Below, one piece after another: positions 1 through 13,489 of a DNA stretch of 64,000 nt. The stretch lies in assembly GCF_001039355.2 (NCBI RefSeq), contig NW_019775147.1, forward strand, positions 20,080-84,079, written 5' to 3'. The notes beneath the pieces were generated by a model. That model was not told where the DNA came from. It ran no database searches and saw nothing but the letters and a program-made list of their open reading frames with translations. The first letter of the stretch is position 1. Every line of letters begins with the position of its first letter. The DNA comes from Lingula anatina. Lineage: Eukaryota; Brachiopoda; Lingulata; Lingulida; Lingulidae. Made by a program: the position numbers and the translations under genes.

Positions 1-39
<39 letters not shown>
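1..39. repeat. CA microsatellite
   Basis: The window opens inside a CA run, so its true length is unknown. Confidence 0.95.
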
Positions 40-41
<2 letters not shown>

Positions 42-112
42 TATGTGAACATCTGGAACAAAAAAAAAACATGAAAGAGTCCAAAAGTTTTTGCCTACAA
101 CATGGCTTGGCT

Positions 113-145
<33 letters not shown>

Positions 146-1074
146 CAGTTGTCACATAAGATATTAGGGTATTCTTGAATTTTTTATGTTTGCCCAACAA
201 TAAAGTTGACAAAAGATGTCAATTTATCTTCCCAGAGGGAGTCCATAGACTTGACCATATTATGTTCCGATCTGCCATGGTCCGCCATGAATAGTAGCAC
301 ATCAAAGTAAAAGAGAACAATAAAACTGTATAGGTTGTCACTTTGAAGTTTGTAAATGTCTTTCAAATTTCTGAATCGCTTGGTTGTAAAAAATGGACTC
401 AGTCAAAATATGCTTATGGGTGATGTAGGCAAGGGTTAAAAAATGCATGAAAAATGGTTATTATTTTTATGTTATTGGGGAATATAAAGTTACCTATTTT
501 AGAAGCCTTTATTTGTTTGAATTGATAAAATTGCCTGAAGGGATAGAACATTATGGGAACTCTCCAGTCATATAATACATGGGGTTTGCTAATATTTAAT
601 TTAAAAAGGTACAAGGAAATTGAAAACTGTTGCAACAATTGAGTCCTGATAAGGGTTTTATGGATCATGTCTATGCCATTAGAAATGCTGAAAGAAGATT
701 TTGCATTATTTGTTTGAAAGAGGAAGTATCTTGATTATGCCATTACCTGAATAAATAGTATTTAATAGAATTTGCAGAAATGGAATGGATACTTGAAAAT
801 GGTATGCATATAGATGGAAGATATCTGATCATTCTTTTATCATTTATGTGGGTTTTTGTTGATATAGACTTATAGCAAAATATTTACAAAAAAAAAAAAA
901 AAAAAAAAAAAACAATGAAAATATTTGTGTTGAAAAAATGTTGACTGTCTGGGGTGTTTTAACAAAAATGACTAAGACTTGAAACCTACCTTTTTGCTCC
1001 ACATGGGGTTTTGATTGTGTAGTAGCACATTTGTGTTTAGCAAAAAAAGCAAGTTAGAGAAAGTGTATAGCAAC

Positions 1075-1462
1075 TAAGGGTGCATTCCCAATGAAGGTAT
1101 TATACTAGGTTGATCCAACTTTGTGGGGACTCTTGCTGAATGCAATCAGATTAACTGAAAGACCTGGGCCCCATAACTCGAAAGCATCGTGCATTGCGAC
1201 CAAGCGCAAGCGTCTTGATTATATAACTTGCCCATACTCACCCCATATAATACATTGTAGCCTCTATGTGATATCGCTATTCGCAATACGCGATGCTTTC
1301 GAGTTATGGAGCCCTGCCTCTTCAAGCAGCTTCTGGGTGATTATCTTAAGTGTGCGTGTTAGGTCGCACCCAAAACTCGGTAAAAAAAGTTTCCAGACGC
1401 CAAGTGCACATGAAAGCTTATCATAAAACAATAATTTCTGATTCTTTGGGAAGGCACCCTTA
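1075..1462 (+). mobile_element. Inverted-repeat element, family D, interrupted
   Basis: Ends TAAGGGTGCATTCCCAA and its inverted counterpart TTTGGGAAGGCACCCTTA. Its interior matches the minus strand of 58170-58352 but is split by a second inverted-repeat element at 1164-1316. Confidence 0.8.
1164..1316 (+). mobile_element. Inverted-repeat element, family E, nested
   Basis: About 150 bp with 24 bp inverted ends: CCATAACTCGAAAGCATCG at the left and its complement at the right, two mismatches in the outer part. It lies inside the family D element; the unfilled site is visible in the copy at 58170-58352. Confidence 0.8.
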
Positions 1463-1503
1463 GACTGTTTAAACTTTAGTAGAGATGCGATCTAAATGCA
1501 AAA

Positions 1504-1737
1504 TAACTTAGACCCCATTTCCATAGATTTTAGATCGATCTATCCCCGTGGGGAGTCTCACTAGATTACTGTTAGCTTAGCCGGCTTAAGCGTTTGTCCC
1601 GCCTACTGAAAGCTGTAAGGGGTAATTAACTATGGTGCGCGCTCGGCTGACTGCAGTTTAGCGTGAACCCCCAGGGAGTTAGGTCGATCTAAATCTTAAT
1701 CTCTGGATCGATCTAAATCTCTGGGAATACACCCTTA
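1504..1737 (+). mobile_element. Family D-related element
   Basis: Inverted arms built on TAGATCGATCT near both ends, a right end GGGAATACACCCTTA, and an inner GTCCCGCCTACTGAAAGCTG that recurs inverted at 44980-45015. Confidence 0.7.
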
Positions 1738-2702
1738 CTGGGTTCACAAACCGTATCTTTTTGTTTTTCATTAGTAATACAGCTATTGTTATTAAAGAAC
1801 TGAAATTAATTGAATCTTTCAATTGACAGCTTTAACCATTCTCAGACGTTCCCCGATAACAATAGTCATAATACAACTGAAAAACACAATGCCTGATTAC
1901 GTGATAAAAAACAATTAAATTTCATATCAAACTACAAATAGGGAAATCTGTTTCAACAGTGGCAGGAGGAAAAAAAACGGGCAATCGTTTTCAGATTTGT
2001 CCAGTTTTATTGCCGATAAGGGACATATTATATCAGGACAAATGGGAAAGTAACCACCAAATGGCCTTCCAATCAGTAAGACAAGGTCCCTGTGTTTTGG
2101 CATGCTTGTTAAGGTAACCTTGGATTTGGAACAACACAGATATGAACAGTGAATGGCACTGAAAGCATCAGAAGGCAATTTGAAGATACTTCCGAGTCGT
2201 GTTCCAATACAGGTATTAAGACAAGGGGTGCTTTTCTTATTGCATTTGCAGGTGATTTCAGGTTTAAGTTGGTCCCGGTGGAAACTGAGGCGTAAAAAAT
2301 TGAGTGTTTGTACTAGCTGTCCAAGGGAGCCTTCCCAGAAAGGTGATTTTTGTAAGATTAGTAATGAATTGCCAAAAAAGAAAAAGGAATCATTAAAGTT
2401 CTTATTTTGGTAGGAAAACTGGAGTATCTTGATAAAAAATGTTGGTAATTAAATAATTGTGCTGGCCAGACAATGGGTTTATGAAGGAATTCTAACTGCT
2501 GTGGTCAGTTTAGGTGAATTCCAGCATTGGTAGGTGGGCGAAGGGACATATTTTAAAATTGTCACCATACTAGGTCAAGTGAGAAAATGGTGAACCGTTA
2601 TCTGTTGATAAGCCATTGCTGTAAAAGAGTTGAGCGACAAGGAAGTTGGTTTCAAACAGTGGTGTGATCGAGGTATTTGTGATTTGAATGGTGGGCTTAA
2701 GA

Positions 2703-2735
<33 letters not shown>

Positions 2736-3122
2736 TAAATACAAAGACAGTTATTAGAAATGATTTACTTCTTTTAGAAATAGGAACAGTACTATTTTGT
2801 AATTTTCTGGATTGTAATTTATGGCAGCATTCAAAGATCAGTCTCAAGGTAATATTTAGATTATATTATTATTATAATACTTAAATCACATCATTATTAA
2901 ATAATCAGGCAACCCGTGACTAGGATAAATGCATTTACAAATTTAAGAAACAGACACATTTATATATATATTTAAAACCTGCACATTGCTTGTTTGCAAT
3001 ATGTGCGTGGCTATTATATATCTTTTTAATCCTGATTCGTTCTTATCTCCCTGGGGAGAATACAACCACAGTTTCAGCATATGGAATTATCATTCACAGT
3101 AAAGAGCACTACCTTATGACCA

Positions 3123-3167
3123 AGGTCAAATCCAGGTCAAGGTCATTGGCTTATTTGACCTTGACCT
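3123..3167. promoter_or_regulatory. Cluster of five AGGTCA half-sites
   Basis: Perfect AGGTCA at 3123-3128, 3134-3139 and 3140-3145, and perfect TGACCT at 3156-3161 and 3162-3167. The spacings give a DR5, a DR0 and an inverted pair. AGGTCA is the nuclear-receptor half-site. Function is not shown; such runs also occur in dispersed repeats. Confidence 0.45.
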
Positions 3168-3721
3168 AAAACGTGTTCAGAAGTGTTTGCACTCTGGTGT
3201 ACAGTTTAGACCTAGCGGTTGCAGTACCAATATCTTTCAGAAGTAACGATTCTTTTTTATTTCATTGAAACTTATCCCTTGTCAGTCAGGCATGTTTCCT
3301 TTACTTAAGTAGGCTTCACTGAAGACTTAGAGGAGTAAAAGTCATACAAATAGGGTTGTGAATGGAAAAAGCAAAGGTTTCATGCCTCTCATGTTCTTGT
3401 GACATTTGGAGAAGTATCTCATTGGTATTTTAGAGTGAAGTACTATGCTGATTTGAAGGAGCATTTGTAAAAGGGCTGTTTCTGTAAATACTGTCGATGT
3501 TTGGAGTGTCAGAGAGTTGTAGATCATAACACGCATTATGAATGGCTCTTTCTGAGTACTTGCGTGTGTTTTTCTGTGAATGATTTCTCCTGTGAGCTCT
3601 CACATTTAAAACTAATTGCACGGTTATGATGTATGAGGCTTCAGGTTGGCAGATTAAAAGTACAGAGTGAGAGATCAGGCTGCGGAGTATAGATAGCAAC
3701 TGTGCCTCAGTGATTTATTTC

Positions 3722-3723
<2 letters not shown>

Positions 3724-3788
<65 letters not shown>

Positions 3789-3789
3789 G
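3724..3789. repeat. GT then GA microsatellite
   Basis: A GT run changes to GA near 3769, about 320 bp before exon 1. Confidence 0.95.
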
Positions 3790-4113
3790 ACCAACTTATG
3801 AAGGGAGAGGTATGAAAAAAAGTGCAAAAAAAAAAAAAAACTACACTCGACTAAATTGAAAGTTGATTGTTTCAATTGTGTGCGAGGGAAATTTTATGAT
3901 ATATAGAAGTTTATTATCACATAAAATAGACTTGCAAGGCAGATTGTAAAAGTAATAACTTGTCTATTTTTTGATGATAAAACATGAAAGCAATCTATAG
4001 TATGCCTTTGATCATATGTCTAAAGAAAGATATGTTTTAAGATAGTCTGTACGTTATAAAATGGTTAATTGTGAAAAAAAAAAAAAATGAAAATATTCAA
4101 TTTTTCTTTGTAG

Positions 4114-4272
4114 GTTTCCTTGGTCTCAATGGATCCGACTTTGGAGAGCTCTTTTTTGTTTGGAGTCTGGACGGTGTACAGTTTAGACAAGACAACATCA
4201 GCGCCTTGGAAAATGAAACATTTGTCCTGCCAATCATCCACACATTCAGTCAACCAGGGTGGACGTGGCTTG
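4114..4272 (+). CDS. PKD1: PKD1-like exon 1 (of those visible)
   Basis: 159 bp, entered and left in phase 1. The acceptor is TTTCTTTGTAG and the donor GTAAGA. It encodes the second half of a PKD domain: a strand reading FFVWSLDG, then HTFSQPGWTW, the usual H-x-F-x-x-P-G turn. The domain's last strand (GIQVTNLVSTGSS) is completed by exon 2, 6.2 kb away, and the phases agree. The first half of this domain must come from an exon I could not find upstream. Confidence 0.82.
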
Positions 4273-7200
4273 GTAAGAATCTCAGAAAAAACAAACAAAC
4301 AAACAAACCAGGAAATGCACCTTTTAATTGGTTAATTTACTTGTATCCTCTAGTATTTCTTCTTCTGTCAGACAGAAATTAAGACATGCTGAGTCAAGAA
4401 GGCAATTTATCAGGGGCGGATCCAGAGATATTTTCTGACGGTCTTCCAAATTATCTTTGTTGAACCATCCTCCATTTTTGACTGTCTTCCAACAGAAAAA
4501 ATTTAGATGCCTGTCATTGTAAACTGAAAAAATACTGTCCTGGGAAGACCCAGAAGATGACTTCTGTTTGCCTCTGATTATCTCCATGTAACAGTACCAC
4601 ATAAATTGATTTTGCAGGTTAATAAATTGCTCGCATACTGTTATTACCAACCACAGTCTCCTTCAACATGTGTCTGGTACAAACAGCACAAAGCCCTGTA
4701 TTATGACAATTGTGGGATTATATTCAAACATGGCGTCATTCCTGCCATTGGACTGGTGTGGGCGCAATCACACCAGCAGCAAGTTGGATGGAAGTTTGTT
4801 TGTGCCATCAAACTTTCAGTCAGTTGTATATCGTGATTCACCAAAAGAGCATGTGACTTACTTAAGAGCACCTAACTTGTATTTGTGGTTGTTGCAGTAA
4901 ACTCAAGTTAGACACCCCTGTAGTTGAGGTGCAACACGTGGACACATATCAAAATTTGAAAATGAATTAGTTGGTCTCTAGGAATCTTGAGCTATAGTCA
5001 CCTATAAGTGTAACTCTGTTGATGATAGTTAAACCTCGAGACATGCGACTTTTTGTCCCGCCAGTCACTTATAGTTGATTACAAAGTCAGTTTGATAACA
5101 GCTTTCTTTTGAAACATCACATTTAATATTAAGTCAACAATTTTGAGCCATAGACTTCATAATTTAGATGCTTTAAGAATGAATTGAAGTTATTTAAGTT
5201 AAGTGCAAACAAACCCTTAATAGAACACGTACTAATCAGAAGGCCCCCTTCAAGATAAGTCCCCGCACGCTTCTTAAATTAGGAAGTATGTTCTTTTATC
5301 ACACTCAGTATCCAGGGTCTAGATTTGTCCAACATGAGACAGTCACCATGTCCCCCGCCTGGTTTGCTTATTCTAGTTCTTTTTATAGCTCTTCAAAGTG
5401 TATGTCAATATATAATACTTGAGATTAAATTTAATAATGAAGTCTGTTGTTGTATATGTTAGTTGGTTGGTGGGGGAGGGAGGTAATTTCATCTTCTTCT
5501 TTATGTTTCATTACCGATGCGATGTTTCAAGAACGTTGATATTTTGCCAGAGGTTTCTGTTTCTCACTGTTGACCAAAGTTGTCTTGTTGAAAATTCAAA
5601 ATCATCAAGTAAGGTCTTTTGTTGTCTGCCATGGTGGGCACTTTTGCCAAGTATTCTACCACTATGGCTAATTAAATAAGATTCTTCAGTACCTCTTTTC
5701 TGGTGGAATGAAATGGTCATTTGATAAGTTATGCTAAATAGATGAAATAGGGTTTTATTTCTTTTATGATTTTGACAAAATTTTTTTAATGAGCCCACTT
5801 GGTCACAATGATCCTCAAACCATCAGAAATTGGTGATAAGAACAAAAAATAAATATTTTTTTTAATCTTAAGCTGAATACGAATATTTCTAATCATTGTT
5901 GAAATTTTTCCTTGCTGATAGAAAAGCAAAGGTAAAGTGGCAGCCGACTTCTTGACTGATGACATTTTTGCCACCTAGTGATGCAGCTATACACTGAAAA
6001 CAAGTAAATTGATTCTTGTCGTTAAAGTGAAATTAATTTTTATTGCGATCCTGAAGGTGCCTACGGGCAACAGATACTGGAGAAGTCTATTGGAATGTGG
6101 TGCAGGTTATCTTACAAACAGGATACTGAGATTTTTTTTGGAGCAACAGAATTTTATCAATAACAAAATTATTTTCATGGTATAAAAAGCAGTTAAGTAA
6201 TTTTGAGCCTTTGCCAGTATTTTTGTGAACATTTAAAGAATGATATGCAAAATCAGATATGAATTGATGGTTATGCTTGGTTAAAGATCAACATCAATAT
6301 AGAAAGTAGGGATTTTTTTTTCATCAGTAATCTATTGGCATTGAGACGTTGGTCCCTTGCTTTCTAGCCTTCAAACGATATATCTTACCTTTTGATGAAG
6401 AATTCAAGAATTCATCATCTAGGAATTTCTATTTTTTCATCTTAAGAGGGTCTGTTTTCACCTGGGAATAGCTTACTAGTCTAAACATTGACAAAATTAC
6501 ATCATGTTATAACTCTAAGCAGATAACAAAAATCCAAATAGCTCTTAAACATCAAATGTTTATTACTACGGTTACTTGATCACATTAAATACCCCCATTT
6601 AGTCCAATTTTTGGGAGGTCCCAACTTGGTTACCCTTGTGAACACACCTGAAGGCGTATAGTACGATGTTGTATGTGTTAACATTGTATCGCTATGGAGA
6701 TATAATTAAAGGGCGTGGACCATCTTTGTACATTATTACAGAACAATGGGACTGAGTGGTAGCACAGTTATGAGTAGCGTAAAACAATTGCGTTTGGCAC
6801 CATGGGTGTAAAAATGACAGATACACTTCATGACTACAGACAAAGAGAAAAAAAAATCTAAACTATTTTAGATATGAGCTTGTAGGGAATGGTCTAATGT
6901 ACAGTTTGTGGGATATTTATGCTCTTAATTTGTGTCTTTGATAATATTTAAAAATCTTGTGTAATGTGTATTTTGGCATAATAGTGATAGCCGTAAACAT
7001 ATATGAATGTAGAGTCACATTGTGTACATTGCAGCAGATCTTATCAAAGCTGTCAGGAATGTTGATCGAGTGTTATTTTAACGCATTTTGATATGCATTT
7101 CTAGAGAGATTGAATTTGATCAGAGTGGTTTATTTTAGGAAGAGAAAATAAAATATATTTTATTATTTTTCTCAAAGTTCTGTTTTTTGGATTTGAGCAG

Positions 7201-10200
7201 AGTGATTTAGTTTTAAGAAGATCAAAACATTTTTTTTTTCACAGTCTTGATAGATTTTGGCTCAGAGTCTTATCTTGGATATTTTTGGCTATTGATTATG
7301 TTTGTATGGGTCACCTCACTTTTCAGTTTCTGTAGTTGAAATGTTCCAAATTTATATAATAACCTTCCTGTATCATATCGCAGTTTGGCATTATTAAAAA
7401 TGCCAAACATTCTTTCACGTCCCTATTTGCACACAAGCACAATCGAGACTTTTCTGCTACAATTTAATCACTCCAGAATCTTGGAGTGTCACAGATAATC
7501 TGAAATATTTGTCTCTTCTCTGATAAACAACCCCAAGTTGATGCCTCTAATCGCTAAATCCCAAACAAAACCTCAAGTCCCCAATATCAGAAACAGCAAC
7601 GTTGTAGTTTCATAATCGCTAAAACCCAAAGTACGTGGTGTTTGCCATTTTTCGGGTTATTAGAGCTCGGTTTTTATTGATTTTCTTTTTGTATTTAACC
7701 TGCGTTCAGGGGAAGCAGTGGAATGGCTTAAATTACTGTTCTCGCTGAAGGAGCTGAGAGCTGTTGCTTAAGTAACTGAGAAATTTGGTGGCTAAGCTTT
7801 GGTTGCTTGCAGGGTCAATGTTTGTGTGCCTGCAGTAACTGGAGGTGAAATGTTCTTTAAGGTCTTTTTTTTTACTCGATGCTTATCCAAACTTTACCTT
7901 CCTTTTTTTTTTCTTTTTCCTTCTCCTCCCCCCCCCCCCCATTTTTGAATTGTGGAGACAAATTTCTTATTTTTTAGTGAATGGATTTTATTCCCGGGTG
8001 TTTAACGTAAATGCACAGCAGATGTGTTTGAGATTGGTATTATGAACCGTAACACTGTTTTATTAATTTATGTTCATCAAATAAGTTTAAAAATTACATC
8101 ACTGTTATAAGTTTATGTTCATCAAGTTACTATTATGAATTATAGCATTGTTTTGTTAAACTCAATTTTTATTTTTTCATTTGATTTGTATGTATGCATT
8201 ACAAAGCATCTTCTGCAGAATGTAATGTCACAGGTTAACAGTGGGCACAAGAGACCATAGTCCCATAAAAAAATTTGATAGTTTAATTAAATAAAAACTG
8301 TCCAAACTAGATAAGGAATCATGACAAAATTAACATCACTAAAATGTTATTAACATCCTCGGTTAGGTTAATTTTGATAAAGAGGGAAGTTTTTATAAGG
8401 GCAGTTGACCTGTAAAACAGAGTCTGGCATGTCGTACATCAGATGTGATAGAAGTTACACACGTCCATATCACAAAGTAAATTGTACGTATCGCAGCCTT
8501 ATCGTGTTGTGGGTGACGGATTCTCACCCAAGTGGCCCTCTATCTGGTGGTGGTTTGAGGATTTAAGTATGGCACATGGTAATTATTCCCACAATTTGAG
8601 CAAAATTGATATAAATTATCAAAGAAAAATTTTTGTTAGAAGTTTTTGAAAATGATGATGCAAAATATAGGAAAATCCTTTTGTGTCATATTGTAAGATA
8701 TGTTAGTTGTGAGGAGCTAAAAATGATGACCGATTTTTAAAAAATTAATAGAATTATTAAAAAGATAAAAAATGAAGCATTTCAAACCATGAGGTGTGTG
8801 AAATTTGAGAGTAATTACCATAGATCTGTTCACTGTGACGTCATTCGTGGGCTAGTCTGCCCTCTGGCTGGCAACTTGGGCACATGTGGTGAGAACTTCC
8901 TTTCCATCAGATCTAAAAATTGCTGGAAAATGTTTCCAATTATTAACAGTACGTTGAATAACAACACATTGAAAAGTACCCAAGAGTTACCCTTAAATAC
9001 ATGCTTTTTTATCACTGACTTAATTTTGATATGAAAGACTGAAACTGAAAGTTAAATTTCATAAAATATAATGGATATTTGTAATCAATTGTTTTTCCCC
9101 ACAAAAAATGGTGTTAAAGATTTTTCTGCATTATTTGGGAAAGGTGGGGGGGGGGGGGGGGGCAGAGGTACAATTTTTACTGATAATTTTATTATTGTAT
9201 TATGATATCATATTGATCCTGGACTTGTAAATCACATGCTTTAGTTCTGATCATTTTCTCTGTTGAATAGATATGGGCTCATTATCTTTTTCCACAAACC
9301 ATTGCTTCCTGGTGATAAATCCAGGTGAAGTTCAGTGGGCGTGTTCACAATACACAGAATTAAGATGTGTTTTGAACCGGTCGATGTTAATATTGCATTC
9401 AGTATAAGATCTATTTTTTCCGTTATGAAAATGAATGAATATAAAGATAGATAGCTAAAATTTAAAAGACAAAATATTAAGTGAATTAGAATTTAAAAGA
9501 TCAAATAATAAGTGAATTTGTAAAACATGAAATTGAAAGATGGTGGACCTTCTTAATTCTGTGCATGTATAAATATATATATTTGTATGTCAAGGCAAGG
9601 TCAGACGCACTGACTGCGAAAAGAAAATAAAATTAGATTTCGCGGCACCAGGGTGTCATGGCGGAGATAAGCCAAAAATGTATGAGTTTGCTTTGTGATA
9701 CCAGGGTGTTTAATTTCGACACAGGGACATGTGATACCCCTCCTTTCAATGACAGGCTCTCATTAAAGGACATTAAAGCTTTGGGACGCCTTCTCTCTTC
9801 CCTTTATCTTGGAGCTGGAAAGATTTCACAAGTTATTACTGGCCAGTTTGAACCTCGAAGATCAGTGGGATGAGGGTTAATTTTGCATTGGACACTTGTG
9901 AATTGGTTTGCAAACACGGGGTGGAAATTTAGCAGGATTAAAACTGCTTATTTATCGCGTAAAATTGCCAACTGTCCAAACTTCAGATAAGGAGGACACA
10001 TTGGGAGAAATGTAGACGTGACTTCTGTCTTGGAATATATCTGTTCATTTTACCTGCCATTCTTTTGTTGCAGTTAAGAAATTTATCTGGGTTTTAGATT
10101 CCTGTGTAATGTTAATTGCTTTGAGTGGCATTTGCACTTTTGAATCTGTACCTGATGTAGCTAGAGGGTTTTGTTGTTTACCACTTAAAAGGCGAACTGT

Positions 10201-10448
10201 AAGATATTGTAAGGATTTCCAGTAATACCAAGTGCAGGCAACCTTTTCAGTGGAGACGGTATCATTTGTTAGGCTGTTGTATCTTTTTTCCAGAATTTAA
10301 GACTTGGGAACAGTCAACAAGTTGGCAAAGAGTGAGAAGGAAGCAAAACAGAGAAATGGACCATTGTTTTAGCCTTGTTCTAATCTTTCAGTTTAATGAT
10401 TGTTATTTGTGAGTTTTTTAATTGATATTCACATCCTTTTTTTTACAG
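4273..10448 (+). other. Intron 1 (6.2 kb)
   Basis: Phase 1 intron joining the two halves of the first visible PKD domain. It contains an AAAC run just after the donor (4289-4309), a truncated inverted-repeat element of family B at 4411-4562, a local tandem duplication near 8020-8160 built on TTATGTTCATCAA, and poly-C (7928-7940) and poly-G (9146-9162) runs. Several open frames of 60 to 95 codons occur but show no domain, splice context or codon pattern that would support a gene. Confidence 0.75.
4411..4562 (+). mobile_element. Family B element, 3' end lost
   Basis: Starts CAGGGGCGGATCCAGA like the complete copy and shares its inner sequence to about 4562, where the right terminal repeat is missing. 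Confidence 0.8.
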
Positions 10449-10768
10449 GTATTCAAGTGACCAACTTAGTTTCCACTGGCAGCTCTTTTTTAAACCAATC
10501 AGTGGTAGTTCCGCGTCCAACAGATTTACAACTGTTCCTGACAGACTCAGTTCATCAGCTGCCATCATGCATACCGCAGTCAATAAATGCCACACTGCGA
10601 TTGGTTGCAGTGTTCAAGGATGTCCCTGTTACCATGCAGGGATCTGTTGCCTTAGGAACCAACTTGACTTTTGCTTGGGACTTTGGCGATGGAGGAGATG
10701 TAGAAGTTGTGACACCATATTTAAACAGTGCTCCTTGTGTGGGCAAAGATTGCACTGCTGTGAACAAG
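10449..10768 (+). CDS. PKD1: PKD1-like exon 2
   Basis: 320 bp, phase 1 in, phase 0 out; acceptor TTTTTTTTACAG, donor GTAAAT. It finishes one PKD domain and encodes the front two thirds of the next, including TFAWDFGDGGD, the most canonical PKD signature in the gene. A cysteine pair (CVGKDC) follows near the exon end. The domain closes in exon 3 with SHTFTQLGIYDVRLEV. A long CT tract begins only about 25 bp into the downstream intron. Confidence 0.93.
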
Positions 10769-10783
10769 GTAAATATTTCCCCA

Positions 10784-10794
<11 letters not shown>

Positions 10795-10837
<43 letters not shown>

Positions 10838-10952
10838 CACCATTTTGCACATGTGAAGATGTGGTAAGTTCTATCCCACACATGTACATAAACTTGTTTA
10901 CACACACACACACACATACACACACACAAACACACACACACACACGCACACA
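10795..10952. repeat. CT and CA microsatellites after exon 2
   Basis: CT run at 10795-10831 and interrupted CA run at 10901-10952, the first starting about 25 bp after the exon 2 donor. Confidence 0.95.
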
Positions 10953-12499
10953 CGTGTGCAAAAGTTTATATTTGAATACCATTTTTCAAGCTACTTCAAA
11001 ATTTTTTAATCTGCACACGTGGAAAACATTGGCCTCAAGTCAGTGCACAGTCTAATGTTGATTTTTTCCATCATTTCCATCATAAAGATTTAGGAATTGT
11101 TTCGCACAGTGGAGTACTACTGAAATTTTAGGCTTACTGGTCTACAGAGACCAAAACCCAAGAGAGGTCGTCAAATCAATACTACAGTTACTGCAGTGGG
11201 TATTATGTACAGCGTTTCTCAATTAGAGGAAATATTTCTTTTGCTGGTAGAAAATTTGAGGCGTAATGTGCTGCAGATGTGTGTAGTTTTTACTTCAATG
11301 GACTGGTGAGTTCTCTTTGCTGGGTTTGGCATTTTGGCGGTCTGAAAAAAAAATTGACATTTTGCTTAGAAGATTCATATATTTAAGAAGTGTATATTTA
11401 CTTCTTCTTGTAAGCATGAATGACAAGGTTTCATCTCTTTAAAATTTTGCCTTTGATTTGACATATTTTTATGGTATCCACATTTATCTTCAGTACTGTT
11501 TAGTTGTAGCTTTGGATGACAAGTTTTGTTGACATTTATGTAAAAGGAGAACGTCTGCAGGTATTAGATAACCAAAAGCAATAACCGATAACCTTGAAAC
11601 AAAACTGAATCATTACGTATGAGAGTAATTTGAGTTATAGGATACGGATATGATTTCAAAGTGATGGATGAAATGTAAAGTGATAGGTACAGTTGTGTAA
11701 GCTCGAATCCAAGGGAAATTACAGGATGTGGCAAACTTTTTTTATCCCTTATGTAAGAATGGTGATGTAAGCCCCCTCTAGAAAGAAAAAAAAATCAGGA
11801 ATTTGCATAAGATGAGTGCGGTCAAGTCAGTTTCATAAGTTGAGTTAAAACTTACGGTATCTGAAATTTAATTATTTTAGATTAGAGAAAAACGATAGAC
11901 AAAAAATAACAGACCATTTGATTTTGTAGAAGTTTTGTAATTTTACTTCAAGGACTTATGAAATATACCAGAAGACGAAAGGTTGCATTCAAGGCAAAAA
12001 TGTTAAGGGTACTCCATAGAGAAATGAAAGAAATTTTAGGTCTTCATCGGCAAAAAAAAAAAAAAAAAAAAAAAAGATTATGAATTGACTTCATGTCATG
12101 ATTTACTGGCATCATCATGGTAATAATGATCATATACAGTCAGTGGTAGACAAATGAAGTTTTTTTTTGGCCATTTTATCTTTTCTATCTTCGTGAATTG
12201 ATCCCCATTTTATCTTTTCTATCTTTGTGAATTGATCAGTTTCATAATACAGTCAGTGGTAGATACATTTTAAGTAGAGAACTTCCTTTCTTATACTTGT
12301 GCAACACACAATGTGTTCAGCAACCTGGTAATAATTTACATTGCTGTGAGTAGTCCAGAGACTTGCACAGAACAGTTTTTATTGGCTCTGTTTACACATA
12401 GGACTAATCAGACTGGGGAGAATCCTGATTTGAAATTGTATTTTTCCAATATATCAATGTATGTAAACTGCTACGAGACCTCAGTTTCACAAAAAAAAA

Positions 12500-12745
<246 letters not shown>

Positions 12746-13311
12746 AAAGGTGGATGGAGGGCAGGTCTCATAATCAGTCTGATGTAGTGGAACGAGGGCA
12801 ATTTGAACCATTCTGTACCTGGTTTGGGTCAGGAGGTCATTGTGTGAACTAAGCTGCAATCTGACATAGTTTTGTCCCGTTATGTTTACGGTTCACGTTA
12901 GGTCATTGTGGAAACAGGCCTATATTCTGCTTTATCTAATCAATCAATAGTCTTGGTTTTGGAGCTCCCGACTGAAGTTGATGAATGCCCAGGGAGATTA
13001 AAACATGCTACAGATAAATCAGGGGAATATGGTCTATATTTATCGGTCTTGTTTACATTCTGGGCAGAGATTAATATAGTTTGCTGTAGATTAAGGAATT
13101 GTTTATTTGCATGTGGGCGAAGAAATGTACACACGTGTATGTTTGGCTTATGTGTTTGCATGTGAACATGCACGCATGCATTCGTGTGTGTGCGTGTGTG
13201 ATTGTTCTGTTATGATCGGACACACGCTTTGACACTTTTTCATAGGTGCAGGTATGCATGGACATACATACACAGATGCATATAAGTAACTTGGAATGAC
13301 TGTGCGAATGT

Positions 13312-13489
13312 AGGCCCGTAGCTAGCAGTTTCAAAAGGGAGGTTCTTTTTCTAAAAAAGTCGACCCTTCATCCTGAAACCTATGTGTACCCCTGGAAAAA
13401 ATTTTACCCAGAGGAGACCTTTTCCCAGCAAAAAGGGAGGTTCTCTTTACCTACCCCCCCCCCCCCCAACCCCCCTGGCTAGGTGCCTG
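13312..13489 (+). mobile_element. Inverted-repeat element, family A, decayed copy
   Basis: Same inner sequence as the 37113 copy (TTTCAAAAGG, GGACC/GACCTTTTCCCAGCAAAA), with mutated ends: AGGCCCGTAGCTAG at the left and CTGGCTAGGTGCCT at the right. A poly-C run (13454-13467) lies inside. No clear target-site duplication. Confidence 0.75.

Larger units (their letters stand above)
1..4113. other. Repeat-rich flank or upstream intron, no exon found
   Basis: No convincing coding exon is visible on either strand. The stretch holds a CA run at its very start, an AAT run (114-142), a poly-A run (888-912), two related inverted-repeat elements (1075-1462 and about 1504-1737), a CT run (2703-2736), an AGGTCA cluster (3123-3167) and a GT/GA run (3724-3789). 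Because exon 1 of my model starts inside a PKD domain in phase 1, this is probably an intron of the same gene and not its promoter. Confidence 0.6.

Noticed and set aside
1121-1426. 101-codon plus-strand frame
   Set aside because: It lies entirely within the nested inverted-repeat elements at 1075-1462.
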